From Castellaniella sp034674885 (GTDB lineage Bacteria > Pseudomonadota > Gammaproteobacteria > Burkholderiales > Burkholderiaceae_B): DNA of 64,000 nucleotides. The translations under genes were made by a program, and so were the position numbers. The stretch's first letter is position 1, and each line of letters opens with the position of its first letter. Below the pieces are notes generated by a model. That model worked only from the letters and a program-made list of their open reading frames with translations. It was not told the origin of the DNA and ran no database searches. Positions 32,796 to 42,262 of the stretch are shown in pieces. The DNA lies in NCBI RefSeq assembly GCF_034674885.1, contig NZ_JAUCDS010000015.1:9590-73589 (forward strand), in the 5' to 3' direction.

Positions 32796-34208
32796 ATGGA
32801 TCATCTGGATGCTTTGCGGGCGGTGGTCGGTGCATCGCATGTCTTGACCGGGGACGACGCCCGGTCTTACGAGATTGATTGGCGCGAACGCTACCAGGGC
32901 CGCTCCCTGGCCGTGGTGCGTCCGGGCAGCACGGCAGAAGTCGCGGCCGTCATGCGCTATTGCGCGCGGGCCGGGATGCCGGTGATCCCCCAGGGGGGCA
33001 ATACCGGTTTGTGCGGCGGGGCCACGCCCGATGAGTCGGGCAGTGCGGTGATCCTGTCCCTGCAGCGACTGAACCGGATTCGCGGCATCGATACGGACAA
33101 CGACACCATGGACGTCGAGGCCGGCTGCATACTGCAGTCAGTGCAGCAGGCCGCGCGCGAGGCGGGCCGCCTGTTTCCGCTCAGTCTGGCGGCCGAAGGC
33201 AGCTGCACCATCGGTGGCAACCTGGCAACCAATGCCGGGGGCACGCAGGTGCTGCGCTACGGCAATATGCGCGAACTGACACTGGGCCTGGAAGTCGTCA
33301 CGGCGCAGGGGGACATCTGGCACGGCCTGCGCGGCCTGCGCAAGGACAACACCGGCTACGACCTGCGTGATCTGTACATCGGCAGCGAGGGCACCCTGGG
33401 GGTGATCACGGCGGCCACGCTGAAACTGCACCCGCTGCCCGTGGCTCGCTGCACCGCGCTGCTGGCGCTGGATTCCATCGAATCGGCCATCGTCATGCTG
33501 GGCCGGGCCCGGTCCGGGCTGGGGGCGTCCCTGACCGGGTTCGAGTTGATGGCGGGCAACTGCCTGCAGGATGTCGTGCGCTGCTTTCCGCAGCAGCGCC
33601 TGCCCTTCGAGGGCGCCTCGGCCGAGTTGCCCTGGTTCGCCTTGCTGGAACTGTCCGACAGCGAATCCGAGGCCCACGCCCGCGAACGGTTCGAGGTCGT
33701 CATCGGCGAGGCCATCGAGGCCGGCTGCGTACAGGATGCGGTGGTTGCGGAATCCATGGCGCAGAGCCACGCGCTGTGGCATCTGCGCGAAAGCATCCCG
33801 TTGGCTGAAAAGGAATCCGGCAAGAGCATCAAGCACGATGTCTCGATCCCGGTGTCGCGCATGTCGGAATTCGTCCTGGGCACCAATGCGGCCCTGCAGG
33901 CGGCGTTCCCGGGTATCCGGCACGTGATCTTCGGGCATCTGGGCGACGGCAACCTGCACTATAACGTGGCGCGCGGCGCCGATTGGGCAGAAGGCCAACT
34001 GCTGGCGCGCCAGGATGATGTGTATGCCCTGGTGCATCAGCGGGTGCATGCCGTGGGCGGGTCGATCAGCGCCGAACACGGGGTGGGGCAACTGAAGCGC
34101 GACGTCCTGCCGCAGTTCAAGGACCCGGTCGAGATGGCCCTGATGCATCGCATCAAGGCCGCCCTGGATCCCCATGGCATCATGAATCCCGGCAAGGTCC
34201 TGAACTGA
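32796..34208 (+). CDS. FAD-linked 2-hydroxyacid dehydrogenase (GlcD/D2HGDH type)
   Basis: A 470-residue flavoenzyme of the PCMH/VAO family. The FAD-binding loop PQGGNTGLCGG (65-75), the TNAGGTQVLRYG segment near 150 and GSEGTLGVITAA near 200 are characteristic. The C-terminal half contains HVIFGHLGDGNLHYN, the metal-binding His-rich region, and the ending SAEHGVGQLKRD. Proteins of this kind oxidise D-2-hydroxyglutarate, D-lactate or glycolate. It stands alone here, divergent from the phosphomutase with 138 bases between; TACAAT at 32756-32761 may be its -10 element. The substrate is not determined. Confidence 0.88.
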   Translation: MDHLDALRAVVGASHVLTGDDARSYEIDWRERYQGRSLAVVRPGSTAEVAAVMRYCARAGMPVIPQGGNTGLCGGATPDESGSAVILSLQRLNRIRGIDTDNDTMDVEAGCILQSVQQAAREAGRLFPLSLAAEGSCTIGGNLATNAGGTQVLRYGNMRELTLGLEVVTAQGDIWHGLRGLRKDNTGYDLRDLYIGSEGTLGVITAATLKLHPLPVARCTALLALDSIESAIVMLGRARSGLGASLTGFELMAGNCLQDVVRCFPQQRLPFEGASAELPWFALLELSDSESEAHARERFEVVIGEAIEAGCVQDAVVAESMAQSHALWHLRESIPLAEKESGKSIKHDVSIPVSRMSEFVLGTNAALQAAFPGIRHVIFGHLGDGNLHYNVARGADWAEGQLLARQDDVYALVHQRVHAVGGSISAEHGVGQLKRDVLPQFKDPVEMALMHRIKAALDPHGIMNPGKVLN

Positions 34209-34285
34209 CCCTTGCGCGTCCGGGCGCCTGCCGCCCGGCGTCGGGTATCATGGCGCCGTTTTCAACCTTCTCGGAGTTCTCCGAC

Positions 34286-34630
34286 ATGACGATTCAACGC
34301 ATCGAACCCGGCAAGCGCATGAGCGGCGCTGTCGTGCATGGCAATACCGTGTATCTGGCCGGCCAGACCGGAACGGGCGACGACGTCCAGGCCCAGGCGC
34401 GTTCGGCCCTGGCGAAAGTCGATGAGCTGCTGGCAAAGGCCGGCAGCGACAAATCGAAGATCCTGCAGGCCACGATCTGGCTGCGCGACATGGCTGATTT
34501 CGACGCCATGAACCCGGTCTGGGAAGCCTGGATCGACCCGGCCAATCCCCCGGCTCGCGCCACCGGCGAGGCCCGCCTGGCCGGCCCGAATCTGAAATTC
34601 GAAGTCATCATCGTCGCCGCGCGCGACTGA
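34286..34630 (+). CDS. ridA: RidA/YjgF family enamine-imine deaminase
   Basis: A 114-residue RidA-family protein, a trimeric barrel that hydrolyses reactive enamine/imine intermediates to ketoacids. The family arginine appears in PARATGEARLAGP near 95, and the N-terminal pattern GNTVYLAGQTG and the helix LAKVDELLAKAGSDKSKI are typical. GGAG at 34272-34275 supports ATG 34286. It lies between the flavoenzyme gene and convergent mutM. Several RidA subgroups do not deaminate, so the exact reaction is open. Confidence 0.87.
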   Translation: MTIQRIEPGKRMSGAVVHGNTVYLAGQTGTGDDVQAQARSALAKVDELLAKAGSDKSKILQATIWLRDMADFDAMNPVWEAWIDPANPPARATGEARLAGPNLKFEVIIVAARD

Positions 34631-34672
34631 TGGATGTGCCGGCCCGCAGGATATGCATCGGCGGGCCGGATC

Positions 34673-35500
34673 TTACCGTTTCTGACACTGCGGGCAGAAA
34701 TACGTAGCCCGTTGTCCCTGCACGATACGGCGGATGGGGCTGGCGCAGCGCGGGCAGGGTTGGCCGTCGCGTTCATAGACGGCTGCGTGCAGCGTGAAGT
34801 ACGCCCCTGGCGTGCCCTGGGCATTGACATAGTCACGCAGCGTGCTGCCGCCCGATTCCAGTGCCTGGCTCAGGGTCTGCAAGATGGCGGCATGCAGGCG
34901 CGCGCAGCGCGGCCGCGATAGGCGGTCGCCCGGTGCGCGAGGGTCGATGCCGGCCTGGTACAGGGATTCCGAGGCATAGATATTGCCGACCCCGACGACG
35001 ATGCGCCCGCCCAGCAGCAGCTGCTTGATGGATTGGCGGCGCCCATGCACCCCTGCGTAGAGGGCGTCGGGTGTGAAGTCGGGCCCGAAGGGCTCGCTGC
35101 CCAGACTTGCCAGCAGCGGGTGATCGCCGATGTCGCCGGACTGGGCCGGATGCCAGAGCACGGCCCCGAATCGACGCGGATCGTGCAAGAGAAAACGGGC
35201 ATCGTCGAACACCCATTCCACATGGTCGTGCTTGCGCAGGGGCTCGTCCATCGGCACCCGTCGCAGGGAACCGGACATGCCCAGGTGCACGATCTGGGTG
35301 CCGTGATCGAACCGGATCAGCAGGTATTTTCCCCGCCGCTCGCAGGCCAGCACCTGGGTGTTGTTGAGCAGGGCCGGCAGGTCCGGTGGAATGGGCCAGC
35401 GCAGGCGGGGTTCATGCACAATCAGTTGCCGCAGGATACGACCGGGCATGATCGTGGCAATTCCACGACGCGTTGTTTCGACTTCTGGCAGTTCAGGCAT
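34673..35500 (-). CDS. mutM: Formamidopyrimidine-DNA glycosylase
   Basis: A 275-residue Fpg enzyme that removes 8-oxoguanine and formamidopyrimidines by its N-terminal proline (P2, E3 in MPELPEVETTRRG). The DPRRFG loop near 110, GVGNIYASESLYQAGI near 170 and the C-terminal zinc finger C-x2-C-x16-C-x2-C (CPRC...CPQC) are all intact. ATG at 35500-35498 is fixed by the need for proline at position 2. It is divergent from the TPR gene with only 25 bases between starts, so the promoters must overlap coding sequence. Confidence 0.96.
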   Translation of the reverse strand: MPELPEVETTRRGIATIMPGRILRQLIVHEPRLRWPIPPDLPALLNNTQVLACERRGKYLLIRFDHGTQIVHLGMSGSLRRVPMDEPLRKHDHVEWVFDDARFLLHDPRRFGAVLWHPAQSGDIGDHPLLASLGSEPFGPDFTPDALYAGVHGRRQSIKQLLLGGRIVVGVGNIYASESLYQAGIDPRAPGDRLSRPRCARLHAAILQTLSQALESGGSTLRDYVNAQGTPGAYFTLHAAVYERDGQPCPRCASPIRRIVQGQRATYFCPQCQKR

Positions 35501-35525
35501 GGCGGGGTGATAACATCCTCTTTCG

Positions 35526-37361
35526 ATGAAGCAATTTTGCCACCAGACGCGGGCATTTCTCGCGTTGCGGCCCTGGTTACCGCCGATGAGAATCTCCGCC
35601 TCCGTATTACCCGTGGTGCTGGCGCTGGCCGCCGCGCACGAGACGGCTTGGGCTGCCCCGCCGGTTCCCGCACCGGCCGATTCGGTTGAAACCATTCAGT
35701 TGCGTCCGGGCGAACCGCCGGCTGTCACCCTGACGCCCGATCTCTTGTACCGCATTCTGGTGGCTGAATTATCCGCCCAGCAGGGGCAGTATGACGATGC
35801 CGCACAGGAATTGCTGGGCGTGGCGCGGGATACGCTGGACCCCCGCCTGGGCCATCGGGCCTTCCAGATGGCCATGTCTGGCCGCAATCTGGCACTGGCC
35901 CTGCAGGCCGCCCGCGAATGGGCGCAGCTTGATCCGGATAATCCCGAGGCCGTCGCGGCTTCCTTGGCCTTGTCGGCCTCCAGTGGGCAGACCGACGGCC
36001 TGGCCCGTACGCTGGCGCGTCGGATCGAGTCAGCCGATGACAAGGACCAAGCCATCGTCCAGGCCGTGGGCATCGTATCCAAGATGACCGACAAGCGCCT
36101 GGCGCTGGACGTGCTGGACAAGGCCCTGGCCGGCGTGGTCAAGACCTCGTCGCTGGCGCATCTGGCGCTGGCCGATGCGTCCTGGGCGGCAGGCGAGCCC
36201 CGGCGCGCCGTGGATGAGGCCTATCGGGCTCAGGGGCTGGACCCGGACTCGCCGGACGCCGCGCAGCGGATCCTGGAATACGGTTTGCGGGTCGAGCCCC
36301 GCCAGGCCATCGGCGATACCTATGCCTATCTGGCGAAACATCCGAACCAGCGGTCCCTGCAATTGTTGCTGGTCAGCCGCCTGACGGGGCAGGGCCAGTA
36401 CGACGAAGCTCTGAAGCTGCTGGGTTCCATGCGCCAGCAGACGCCGGAAGACTTCGACCTTCTGTATACCGAGGCCGAGGTCAATGCGCGCGCCGGTCGC
36501 TACGATGCGGCCAAGGCGCTGCTCAATGAGTACATCATCATCCAGCAGCAGCGTCGGCGGGCGGCGGTGGACGGCGCCACCAGCGCTCAGGCCGACGTCT
36601 CAGATGCCCGTCTGCTGCTGGTGCAGATCGCCGAACGTCGGGGCGACCTGAAAGAAGCCATCCAGCAGTTGCGCAGCATCGACGAGCCCAACCTGCGGTT
36701 TCAGGCGCAGACCCATGAAGCCGTCCTGTACGGGAAATTGGGCGACCTGGCCAAGGCGCGCGCCACCCTGGATGCCATCAAGCCCGCCGATCGCCGCGAA
36801 CGCACGGTCGTCCGCCTGACTCTGGCGTCCATCTACCGCGATGCCGGCCGTACGGACCAGGCCGTCGAGATCCTGAAGGCGGCGGATCTGGACATGCCCG
36901 ATACCCCGGAAATCAAGTACGAACTGGGCATGCTGCTGCATCAGCAGGGCAAGACGGCCGAATTCGAAGCCCTGATGCGTCGCGTGATCGCGCTGGACCC
37001 GGACAACGCCAACGCCTACAACTCGCTGGGCTATACCTACGTCGAGGACAACCGCAACCTGCCCGAAGCCCGCGATCTGCTGGAACGCGCTCTGGATCTC
37101 GATCCCGACAACGCCTATATCCTGGACAGCGTGGGCTGGTATCTGTTCCGCACCAAGGACTATCAGGGCGCGCTGGAATACCTGCGCCGGTCCTATGACC
37201 AGTTGCCGGCAGCCGACGTCGCGGCCCACCTGGGCGAGACGCTCTGGATGTTGAAACGCCGAGACGAAGCCAGGCGCATCTGGACCGAAGGCCGGAAGGC
37301 GGATCCCGACAACGAGGCGCTGCAGGCCACCTTGCGACGCCTGGGCGTGACGCTGCCGTGA
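35526..37361 (+). CDS. Exported tetratricopeptide-repeat protein
   Basis: A 611-residue TPR protein. A signal-peptide-like stretch ends near AWA-AP (residue 43 from ATG 35526; residue 23 if ATG 35586 is used, which would be the more standard signal length). The remainder is almost wholly helical repeats; the clearest are near 470-560, e.g. NAYNSLGYTYVEDNRNLPEARDLLERAL and the following DNAYILDSVGWYLFRTKDYQGALEYL. It is upstream of lolB and overlaps its GTG start, the arrangement known from Bordetella relatives, suggesting an envelope role. The precise function is unknown. Confidence 0.85.
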   Translation: MKQFCHQTRAFLALRPWLPPMRISASVLPVVLALAAAHETAWAAPPVPAPADSVETIQLRPGEPPAVTLTPDLLYRILVAELSAQQGQYDDAAQELLGVARDTLDPRLGHRAFQMAMSGRNLALALQAAREWAQLDPDNPEAVAASLALSASSGQTDGLARTLARRIESADDKDQAIVQAVGIVSKMTDKRLALDVLDKALAGVVKTSSLAHLALADASWAAGEPRRAVDEAYRAQGLDPDSPDAAQRILEYGLRVEPRQAIGDTYAYLAKHPNQRSLQLLLVSRLTGQGQYDEALKLLGSMRQQTPEDFDLLYTEAEVNARAGRYDAAKALLNEYIIIQQQRRRAAVDGATSAQADVSDARLLLVQIAERRGDLKEAIQQLRSIDEPNLRFQAQTHEAVLYGKLGDLAKARATLDAIKPADRRERTVVRLTLASIYRDAGRTDQAVEILKAADLDMPDTPEIKYELGMLLHQQGKTAEFEALMRRVIALDPDNANAYNSLGYTYVEDNRNLPEARDLLERALDLDPDNAYILDSVGWYLFRTKDYQGALEYLRRSYDQLPAADVAAHLGETLWMLKRRDEARRIWTEGRKADPDNEALQATLRRLGVTLP

Positions 37362-37930
37362 CGCTGCTGCGCATCGGCCGCTTGTTGGCGGGGGTGGGCC
37401 TGGCGCTGGTGCTGGCCGCCTGTGCCGCACCCGCCCGTATCGGCGGACAGGGGCCGGCGTTCGAACGTGTTGGCCGCTTTGCCGTGAATCTGCAACCCCT
37501 GGCGCAGCCGCCCTATGCCGCTCAAGGGGGCTTCTCCTGGCGGGACGACGGGCGCTCGTTGCGGCTGGATCTCAGCAATCCGCTGGGCAGCGTGCTGGCG
37601 CGGATCCGCGTGGAACCTGATGCCGCCGTCCTGGAAAGGGCCGATGGCAGCCGGGAATCCGCGCCGTCGCCCGATGCCTTGCTGACGCAGGTGTGGGGGC
37701 ATCCCATGCCCGTGGCGGGCCTGCGCTACTGGATTCGCGGGCAGGCTGCGCCCGGTCAGGCCGTCGGCGGTGCCCGGCAGGACGAGCAAGGCCGTCTGGC
37801 AGCCTTCCAGCAGGAAGGCTGGGACGTGCGCCTGTCCGACTATGACGACCAGGGGCCGCTGCGGGTACGCCTGTCGCGCCAGGACGATCAGGGGCAGTGG
37901 CGTCTGCAGCTGATCATGGACCGATCCTGA
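37358..37930 (+). CDS. lolB: Outer-membrane lipoprotein receptor LolB
   Basis: A 190-residue lipoprotein that takes lipoproteins from LolA and inserts them in the outer membrane. The signal sequence ends in a lipobox (LVLAACA, cysteine near residue 22). Family features are the GRFAVN strand, the tryptophan in GGFSWRDDGRSLRLDLSNPLG, and YWIRGQ. It starts with GTG 37358, overlapping the TPR stop by four bases, and is followed by ispE, the common proteobacterial order. Confidence 0.9.
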   Translation: MTLLRIGRLLAGVGLALVLAACAAPARIGGQGPAFERVGRFAVNLQPLAQPPYAAQGGFSWRDDGRSLRLDLSNPLGSVLARIRVEPDAAVLERADGSRESAPSPDALLTQVWGHPMPVAGLRYWIRGQAAPGQAVGGARQDEQGRLAAFQQEGWDVRLSDYDDQGPLRVRLSRQDDQGQWRLQLIMDRS

Positions 37931-37967
37931 TGCCGCTGGGGTCCGCTGCCGGATGGGGGGGGCGACC

Positions 37968-38867
37968 GTGACCGCGCTGTACGACGTTCCTGCGCCCGCC
38001 AAGCTGAATCTGTTCCTGCACGTGCTCGGCCGCCGGCCGGATGGCTACCATCAACTGCAGACCGTCTTTCGTTTCATCGACCTGGCCGATCGGCTGGATT
38101 TCGAACGCACTGCCGATGGCCGCATCGAACGCGCGGGCGACGGATTGCCGGGCCTGCCTGCGGATCAGGACCTGGTCCTGCGGGCGGCACGCCAGTTGCA
38201 GCAGGCCACGGGCACGCACTATGGCGCCCGCATTGCCTACCGCAAGCACATCCCGGCCGGTGGCGGCCTGGGTGGCGGATCCAGCGATGCGGCCACCACG
38301 CTGATCGCCCTGAACCGTCTTTGGGAAACCGGCCTGACGCGAAATCGACTCCTGCGCCTGGCCCTGCCCCTGGGGGCGGACGTGCCGGTGTTCATCTTCG
38401 GCCAGTCCGCGTTCGCCCAAGGCGTGGGCGAAGATCTGGCTGCTGTAGCTTTGCCGCCCCAGGCGTACTGGATTCTGAGACCGGGGGTCCACGTCCCCAC
38501 AGCGGATGTATTCCGGGATCCTGATTTGACAAGAGATTCGGAATCGGTAAAAATCTCGGTCTTTGCTGATTGGCAAACAGAACACAGCAGCGGCCTATTT
38601 GGCCGCAACGACCTGGAACCTGTCGTCTGCCGAAACCACCCGATGATTGCCCATATGCTGGGATCGATGCGCGGGGCGGGGTTGGATGCGCGCATGACCG
38701 GATCGGGCTCATGTCTGTTTGCCGGATTCGCCGACATCCGGGATGCCCGGGTGCAGCAGGATCGGATAATCAGTAAAATACGTGACCTGCCCAATGTGGT
38801 CATCGAAGGCAGCTGGATTTGCCAGGGGCTGGATGATCATCCACTGCGGGATTGGGTCATGGATTGA
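37968..38867 (+). CDS. ispE: 4-diphosphocytidyl-2-C-methyl-D-erythritol kinase
   Basis: A 299-residue GHMP kinase of the MEP isoprenoid pathway. PAPAKLNLFLHVLGRRPDGYH at the N terminus, the ATP-binding PAGGGLGGGSSDAA near 97-110 and the C-terminal MTGSGSCLF near 244 are diagnostic. GTG 37968 is chosen because it gives the conserved short N terminus and a G-rich ribosome-binding stretch lies just upstream; ATG 37953 is an alternative. A patch near 38500-38600 has lower GC than its surroundings. tRNA-Gln follows within six bases. Confidence 0.93.
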   Translation: MTALYDVPAPAKLNLFLHVLGRRPDGYHQLQTVFRFIDLADRLDFERTADGRIERAGDGLPGLPADQDLVLRAARQLQQATGTHYGARIAYRKHIPAGGGLGGGSSDAATTLIALNRLWETGLTRNRLLRLALPLGADVPVFIFGQSAFAQGVGEDLAAVALPPQAYWILRPGVHVPTADVFRDPDLTRDSESVKISVFADWQTEHSSGLFGRNDLEPVVCRNHPMIAHMLGSMRGAGLDARMTGSGSCLFAGFADIRDARVQQDRIISKIRDLPNVVIEGSWICQGLDDHPLRDWVMD

Positions 38868-38872
38868 ACAGT

Positions 38873-38949
38873 TGGGGAATCGCCAAGCTGGTTAAGGCAC
38901 CGGATTTTGATTCCGGCATGCGAAGGTTCGAATCCTTCTTCCCCAGCCA
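38873..38949 (+). tRNA. tRNA-Gln (anticodon TTG)
   Basis: A 77-base cloverleaf: acceptor TGGGGAA pairs with TTCCCCA, the anticodon arm CCGGA-TTTTGAT-TCCGG carries TTG at 38907-38909, and the T arm GAAGG-TTCGAAT-CCTTC follows. The 3' GCCA includes an encoded CCA. It reads CAA and, by wobble, CAG. It lies between ispE and prs, the common betaproteobacterial position. Confidence 0.97.
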
Positions 38950-39051
38950 TCCTTTCCGCGCCAGAGCGCATGCTACCAGGCTGTTGAACCGGCCCGCCCC
39001 CTGCGGGAAGGCTGTCAACAGCCTTGTCATTTGACACATTGGTTCGACACC

Positions 39052-40002
39052 ATGGCACAAGACAGATTCATGATTTTTACCGGCACGGCCAACCCTCGTT
39101 TGGCGGTCGATGTGGTGAATCATCTGGACATGTCGCTGGGGAAAATGACCGTAGGCCGTTTTTCCGACGGCGAGGTCATGGTCGAGATCAATGAAAACGT
39201 CCGCGGCAAGGACGTGTTCGTCCTGCAGCCCACGTGTGCGCCTACCAACGACAATCTCATGGAAATCATGGTGATGGTCGATGCCTTGCGCCGCGCCTCG
39301 GCTCGCAACATCACCGCCGCCATTCCGTATTTCGGCTATGCCCGCCAGGATCGCCGGCCGCGTTCGGCCCGCGTATCGATCTCGGCAAAGGTCGTGGCCA
39401 ACATGCTGCAATCTGTCGGCGTCGATCGCGTCATGATGATGGATTTGCATGCCGATCAGATCCAGGGCTTCTTCGACATTCCGGTCGACAACATCTACGC
39501 CGGCCCGATCCTGCTGGGCGACATCTGGAGCCGCAATTTCCAGAACCTGGTGGTCGTGTCGCCCGACATCGGCGGGGTGGTGCGCGCGCGCGCCCTGGCC
39601 AAACAGCTGGAATCCGATCTGGCCATCATCGACAAGCGTCGCCCGCGTGCCAACGTGTCCGAAGTCATGAACATCATCGGCGACGTCAATGGGCGCACCT
39701 GCCTGATCATGGACGACATGGTCGATACCGCCGGCACGCTGTGCAAGGCGGCGCAGGCCCTGAAAGACCGGGGCGCCGGGTCGGTCTATGCCTATTGCAC
39801 CCACCCGGTGCTGTCGGGCGAGGCCGTGAAACGCATCCAGGACTCCGCGCTGGACGAAGTCGTCGTGACCGACACCATCCCGCTGTCCGAGTCCGCTCGC
39901 CAGTGCGCAAAGATCCGCCAGCTGTCCTGCGCTTCTTTGCTGGGCGAAACCATCTTGCGCATCGCGACGGCCGAATCGGTCAGTTCGCTGTTTGCCGATT
40001 GA
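39052..40002 (+). CDS. prs: Ribose-phosphate pyrophosphokinase
   Basis: A 316-residue PRPP synthetase making 5-phosphoribosyl-1-pyrophosphate from ribose 5-phosphate and ATP. Signatures include GRFSDGEVMVEINENVRG near 34-51, the catalytic flexible loop and metal site YARQDRRPRSARVSIS near 95-110, and the PRPP loop IMDDMVDTAGTL near 219-230. MAQDRFMIFTG from ATG 39052 matches the betaproteobacterial start; codons further upstream are not conserved. It sits in the ispE-tRNA-prs-rplY-pth order. Confidence 0.96.
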   Translation: MAQDRFMIFTGTANPRLAVDVVNHLDMSLGKMTVGRFSDGEVMVEINENVRGKDVFVLQPTCAPTNDNLMEIMVMVDALRRASARNITAAIPYFGYARQDRRPRSARVSISAKVVANMLQSVGVDRVMMMDLHADQIQGFFDIPVDNIYAGPILLGDIWSRNFQNLVVVSPDIGGVVRARALAKQLESDLAIIDKRRPRANVSEVMNIIGDVNGRTCLIMDDMVDTAGTLCKAAQALKDRGAGSVYAYCTHPVLSGEAVKRIQDSALDEVVVTDTIPLSESARQCAKIRQLSCASLLGETILRIATAESVSSLFAD

Positions 40003-40096
40003 TTTTTGATCCCCCGCTGGTCGCGGCGGGGGTGTTCGAGCAGCCCTTGGGCTGCTGTTGATTGGGGTCATGAGGCCCCGCCTTTTGGAGTTTTCC

Positions 40097-40717
40097 ATGA
40101 AATTCACCGCCACTTCGCGTAGCGTTCAGGGTTCGAGTGCGAGCCGCCGCCTGCGCCGCGCCGGTCGGGTGCCCGCCATCGTTTACGGTGGCAAGTCCGG
40201 CCCGGCAAACATCGAACTCGACCACAACGAGATCTATCACTCCCTGAACAAGGAAGAGTTCCACGCTTCCATCCTGGACATGGTCCTGGACGGCAAGACC
40301 GAACCGGTGCTGGTGCGTGCCGTGCAATGGCACTCGTACAAGCCGCTGGTCCTGCACGTTGACTTCCAGCGCGTGGACGCGTCCCAGGCCGTGAACACCA
40401 AGGTGCCGGTGCACTACCTGAACGCCGACCAGAGCCCGGCCGTCAAGCTTGCCGGCCAGGTCGTCACCCACGGTCCCGCCGAACTGGACATCACCTGCCT
40501 GCCGGCCAATCTGCCGAAGTTCATCGAAGTGGACCTGGGCGACATGATCGGCGGTTCCCGCCTGCACCTGGCCGACATCACGCTGCCGATCGGTGTGAAG
40601 TACGTGCCCCATGGCGATGACGTGAACCCCTTGCTGGCCCAGGCTGCCGCGCCCAGGGGCGCAGCTGCCGATGACGCCGATGCGGCTCCCGCCGCCGACG
40701 CCCCGGCCGCCGAATAA
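40097..40717 (+). CDS. rplY: Ribosomal protein bL25, CTC form
   Basis: A 206-residue long-form bL25 that binds 5S rRNA. The N-terminal L25 domain (1-95) has SSASRRLRRAGRVPAIVYGG, and the C-terminal beta domain (100-190) ends in an Ala/Asp-rich tail. GGAG (40087-40090) is well placed for ATG 40097. Between prs and this gene two hairpins lie close together (40011-40032 and 40039-40056) without a T-run; they could be an autoregulatory leader. A strong terminator follows. Confidence 0.95.
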   Translation: MKFTATSRSVQGSSASRRLRRAGRVPAIVYGGKSGPANIELDHNEIYHSLNKEEFHASILDMVLDGKTEPVLVRAVQWHSYKPLVLHVDFQRVDASQAVNTKVPVHYLNADQSPAVKLAGQVVTHGPAELDITCLPANLPKFIEVDLGDMIGGSRLHLADITLPIGVKYVPHGDDVNPLLAQAAAPRGAAADDADAAPAADAPAAE

Positions 40718-40746
40718 GCCCGCTCTGCGGGTCTCGGTATCCCTTC

Positions 40747-40782
40747 AAAACCCCCGCCCATCGTCAGATGGGCGGGGGTTTT
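40747..40782. terminator. Bidirectional intrinsic terminator after rplY
   Basis: A perfect 16-bp stem (40747-40762 with 40767-40782, loop GTCA) flanked by A4 on the left arm and T4 on the right arm, so it can act on both strands. Confidence 0.93.
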
Positions 40783-40831
40783 GACGTATCATGGGGGCCT
40801 TTTCGATGTCTTGCTGCTTTGAACCATCACG

Positions 40832-41428
40832 ATGACTGCGCCCATCCGCCTCATTGTGGGCCTGGGCAACCCCGGTCCCGAATACGAAACCACCCGCCAC
40901 AATGCGGGTTTCTGGCTGGCGGATCATTTTGCCGATGACCTGCATGCCGGCTTCACGCTGGAAAAGTCCTTTTTCGCCTGGGTCGCGCGGGCCCGTCATG
41001 CCGGCCAGCCCGTCGTGCTGGCCAAGCCCGCCACCTTCATGAACAGGTCGGGTCAGGCGGTCGGGGCCCTGGCGCGGTTCTACAAGCTTCAGCCCGAGGA
41101 AATCCTGGTCCTGCACGACGAACTGGATCTGCTGCCGGGGGCCGTGAAATTGAAGTTCGGCGGCGGCCATGCCGGGCACAACGGCCTGCGGGATATCCAG
41201 TCGGTGCTGGGCACCCCCAAATTCTGGCGCCTGCGCATCGGCATCGGCCACCCGCGCAGCCTGGGGCTGGCGCAGGCTGTGGTCAATTTCGTGCTGCACC
41301 CGCCGCGCCAGGACGACATGCCCGGCATCGACGAAGTCATCCGCCGCTGCCGGCTGGAACTGCCGGCGCTGCTGGACGGGGAATTCGACCGGGCGACCGA
41401 GCGCCTGCATCAGGGGAATCACGACTGA
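40832..41428 (+). CDS. pth: Peptidyl-tRNA hydrolase
   Basis: A 198-residue Pth that releases peptides from prematurely dropped peptidyl-tRNA. The catalytic His is H23 in TRHNAGF, after GLGNPGPEYE; KPATFMNRSG near 68 and GGGHAGHNGLRD near 110 are the other family motifs. The stop overlaps the following ATG (TGATG), so the CPBP gene is coupled. A TATCAT element at 40786-40791 may be its -10. Confidence 0.96.
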   Translation: MTAPIRLIVGLGNPGPEYETTRHNAGFWLADHFADDLHAGFTLEKSFFAWVARARHAGQPVVLAKPATFMNRSGQAVGALARFYKLQPEEILVLHDELDLLPGAVKLKFGGGHAGHNGLRDIQSVLGTPKFWRLRIGIGHPRSLGLAQAVVNFVLHPPRQDDMPGIDEVIRRCRLELPALLDGEFDRATERLHQGNHD

Positions 41429-42204
41429 TGGGGCCGCCCGGCCTGCCCACCATGGGCGAGGAAATCGTCGATTTCCTGAAATTCGTCGTGCGGCCGCGCC
41501 CGGGGCCGCGCCTGCGCCCCCACGGCCTGGGGGCGGGCCTCTGGGTAGACTTTTCCCTGAACGCCCCCTGGTGGCGTCTGCTGCATTGGGCCGTCCTGCT
41601 GTGGCTGGTCAATATCTTCGTGTTCGCGCCCCTGGCGCTGTCGGCGGCGGATGCCAGTGGCGCCCAGCACCGACTGGACGTCCACAACATTCCCTGGATG
41701 ACTGCGCTGGTCTGGGCGCCCATCGTCGAGGAACTGACCTTTCGCTACGTATTGCGCCGTCCCGCCATGCTGTGGTGGTTCGTGCCGCTGATGACGGCGA
41801 TCCTGGTGCAGGGTATGGGGGCGACGTCCATGCCGCTGGCAGCGGTAGCCGTGCTGCTGGCGCTGGCGCCGCTCTGGTATCCGGCCAATCACCGCTGGCA
41901 TGCCGGATGGGCGGCCAGCTGGCGCTGGCGCCGCCGGATGCGCTGGGCGTATCCTGTTCTGTTCCATACCGCTGCGCTGGCCTTTGCCGCCGTGCACCTG
42001 TACAACTTTCGCATGACCTCGATGAACCTGGTGCTGCTGCCCCTGCTGGTGCTGCCGCAGTGGGTCACCGGGCTGGTCCTGGGATGGACGCGGGTCAAAC
42101 GCGGCATCGGGGCGTCCATGGCGCTGCATGCCATCTTCAATGGCGGCCCTTTGCTGCTGATCGGGCTGCTCCTGCATTTCGCCCCTCAGCTGGCGGTGGG
42201 GTGA
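41428..42204 (+). CDS. CPBP-family intramembrane metalloprotease-like protein
   Basis: A 258-residue membrane protein with about six to seven helices. The CPBP/Abi glutamic protease motifs are visible: EELTFRYVLR near 103-112 (EE-xxx-R), the histidine in AFAAVHLYNFR near 191 and ASMALHAIFNG near 233. Homologues process CAAX proteins or give bacteriocin immunity, but most have no assigned substrate. It is translationally coupled to pth and followed by ychF, so a housekeeping envelope role is likely rather than defence. Confidence 0.83.
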   Translation: MGPPGLPTMGEEIVDFLKFVVRPRPGPRLRPHGLGAGLWVDFSLNAPWWRLLHWAVLLWLVNIFVFAPLALSAADASGAQHRLDVHNIPWMTALVWAPIVEELTFRYVLRRPAMLWWFVPLMTAILVQGMGATSMPLAAVAVLLALAPLWYPANHRWHAGWAASWRWRRRMRWAYPVLFHTAALAFAAVHLYNFRMTSMNLVLLPLLVLPQWVTGLVLGWTRVKRGIGASMALHAIFNGGPLLLIGLLLHFAPQLAVG

Positions 42205-42262
42205 GCCCCTGCGGGTACAATAGCGCCTTGATTTCCATCCTTCTTTTTCTCTCAGGTACCCC

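Noticed and set aside
40011..40056. Tandem hairpins between prs and rplY as a terminator
   Set aside because: Stems are present but no T-run follows; an rplY leader role is possible, so it is mentioned only with rplY.
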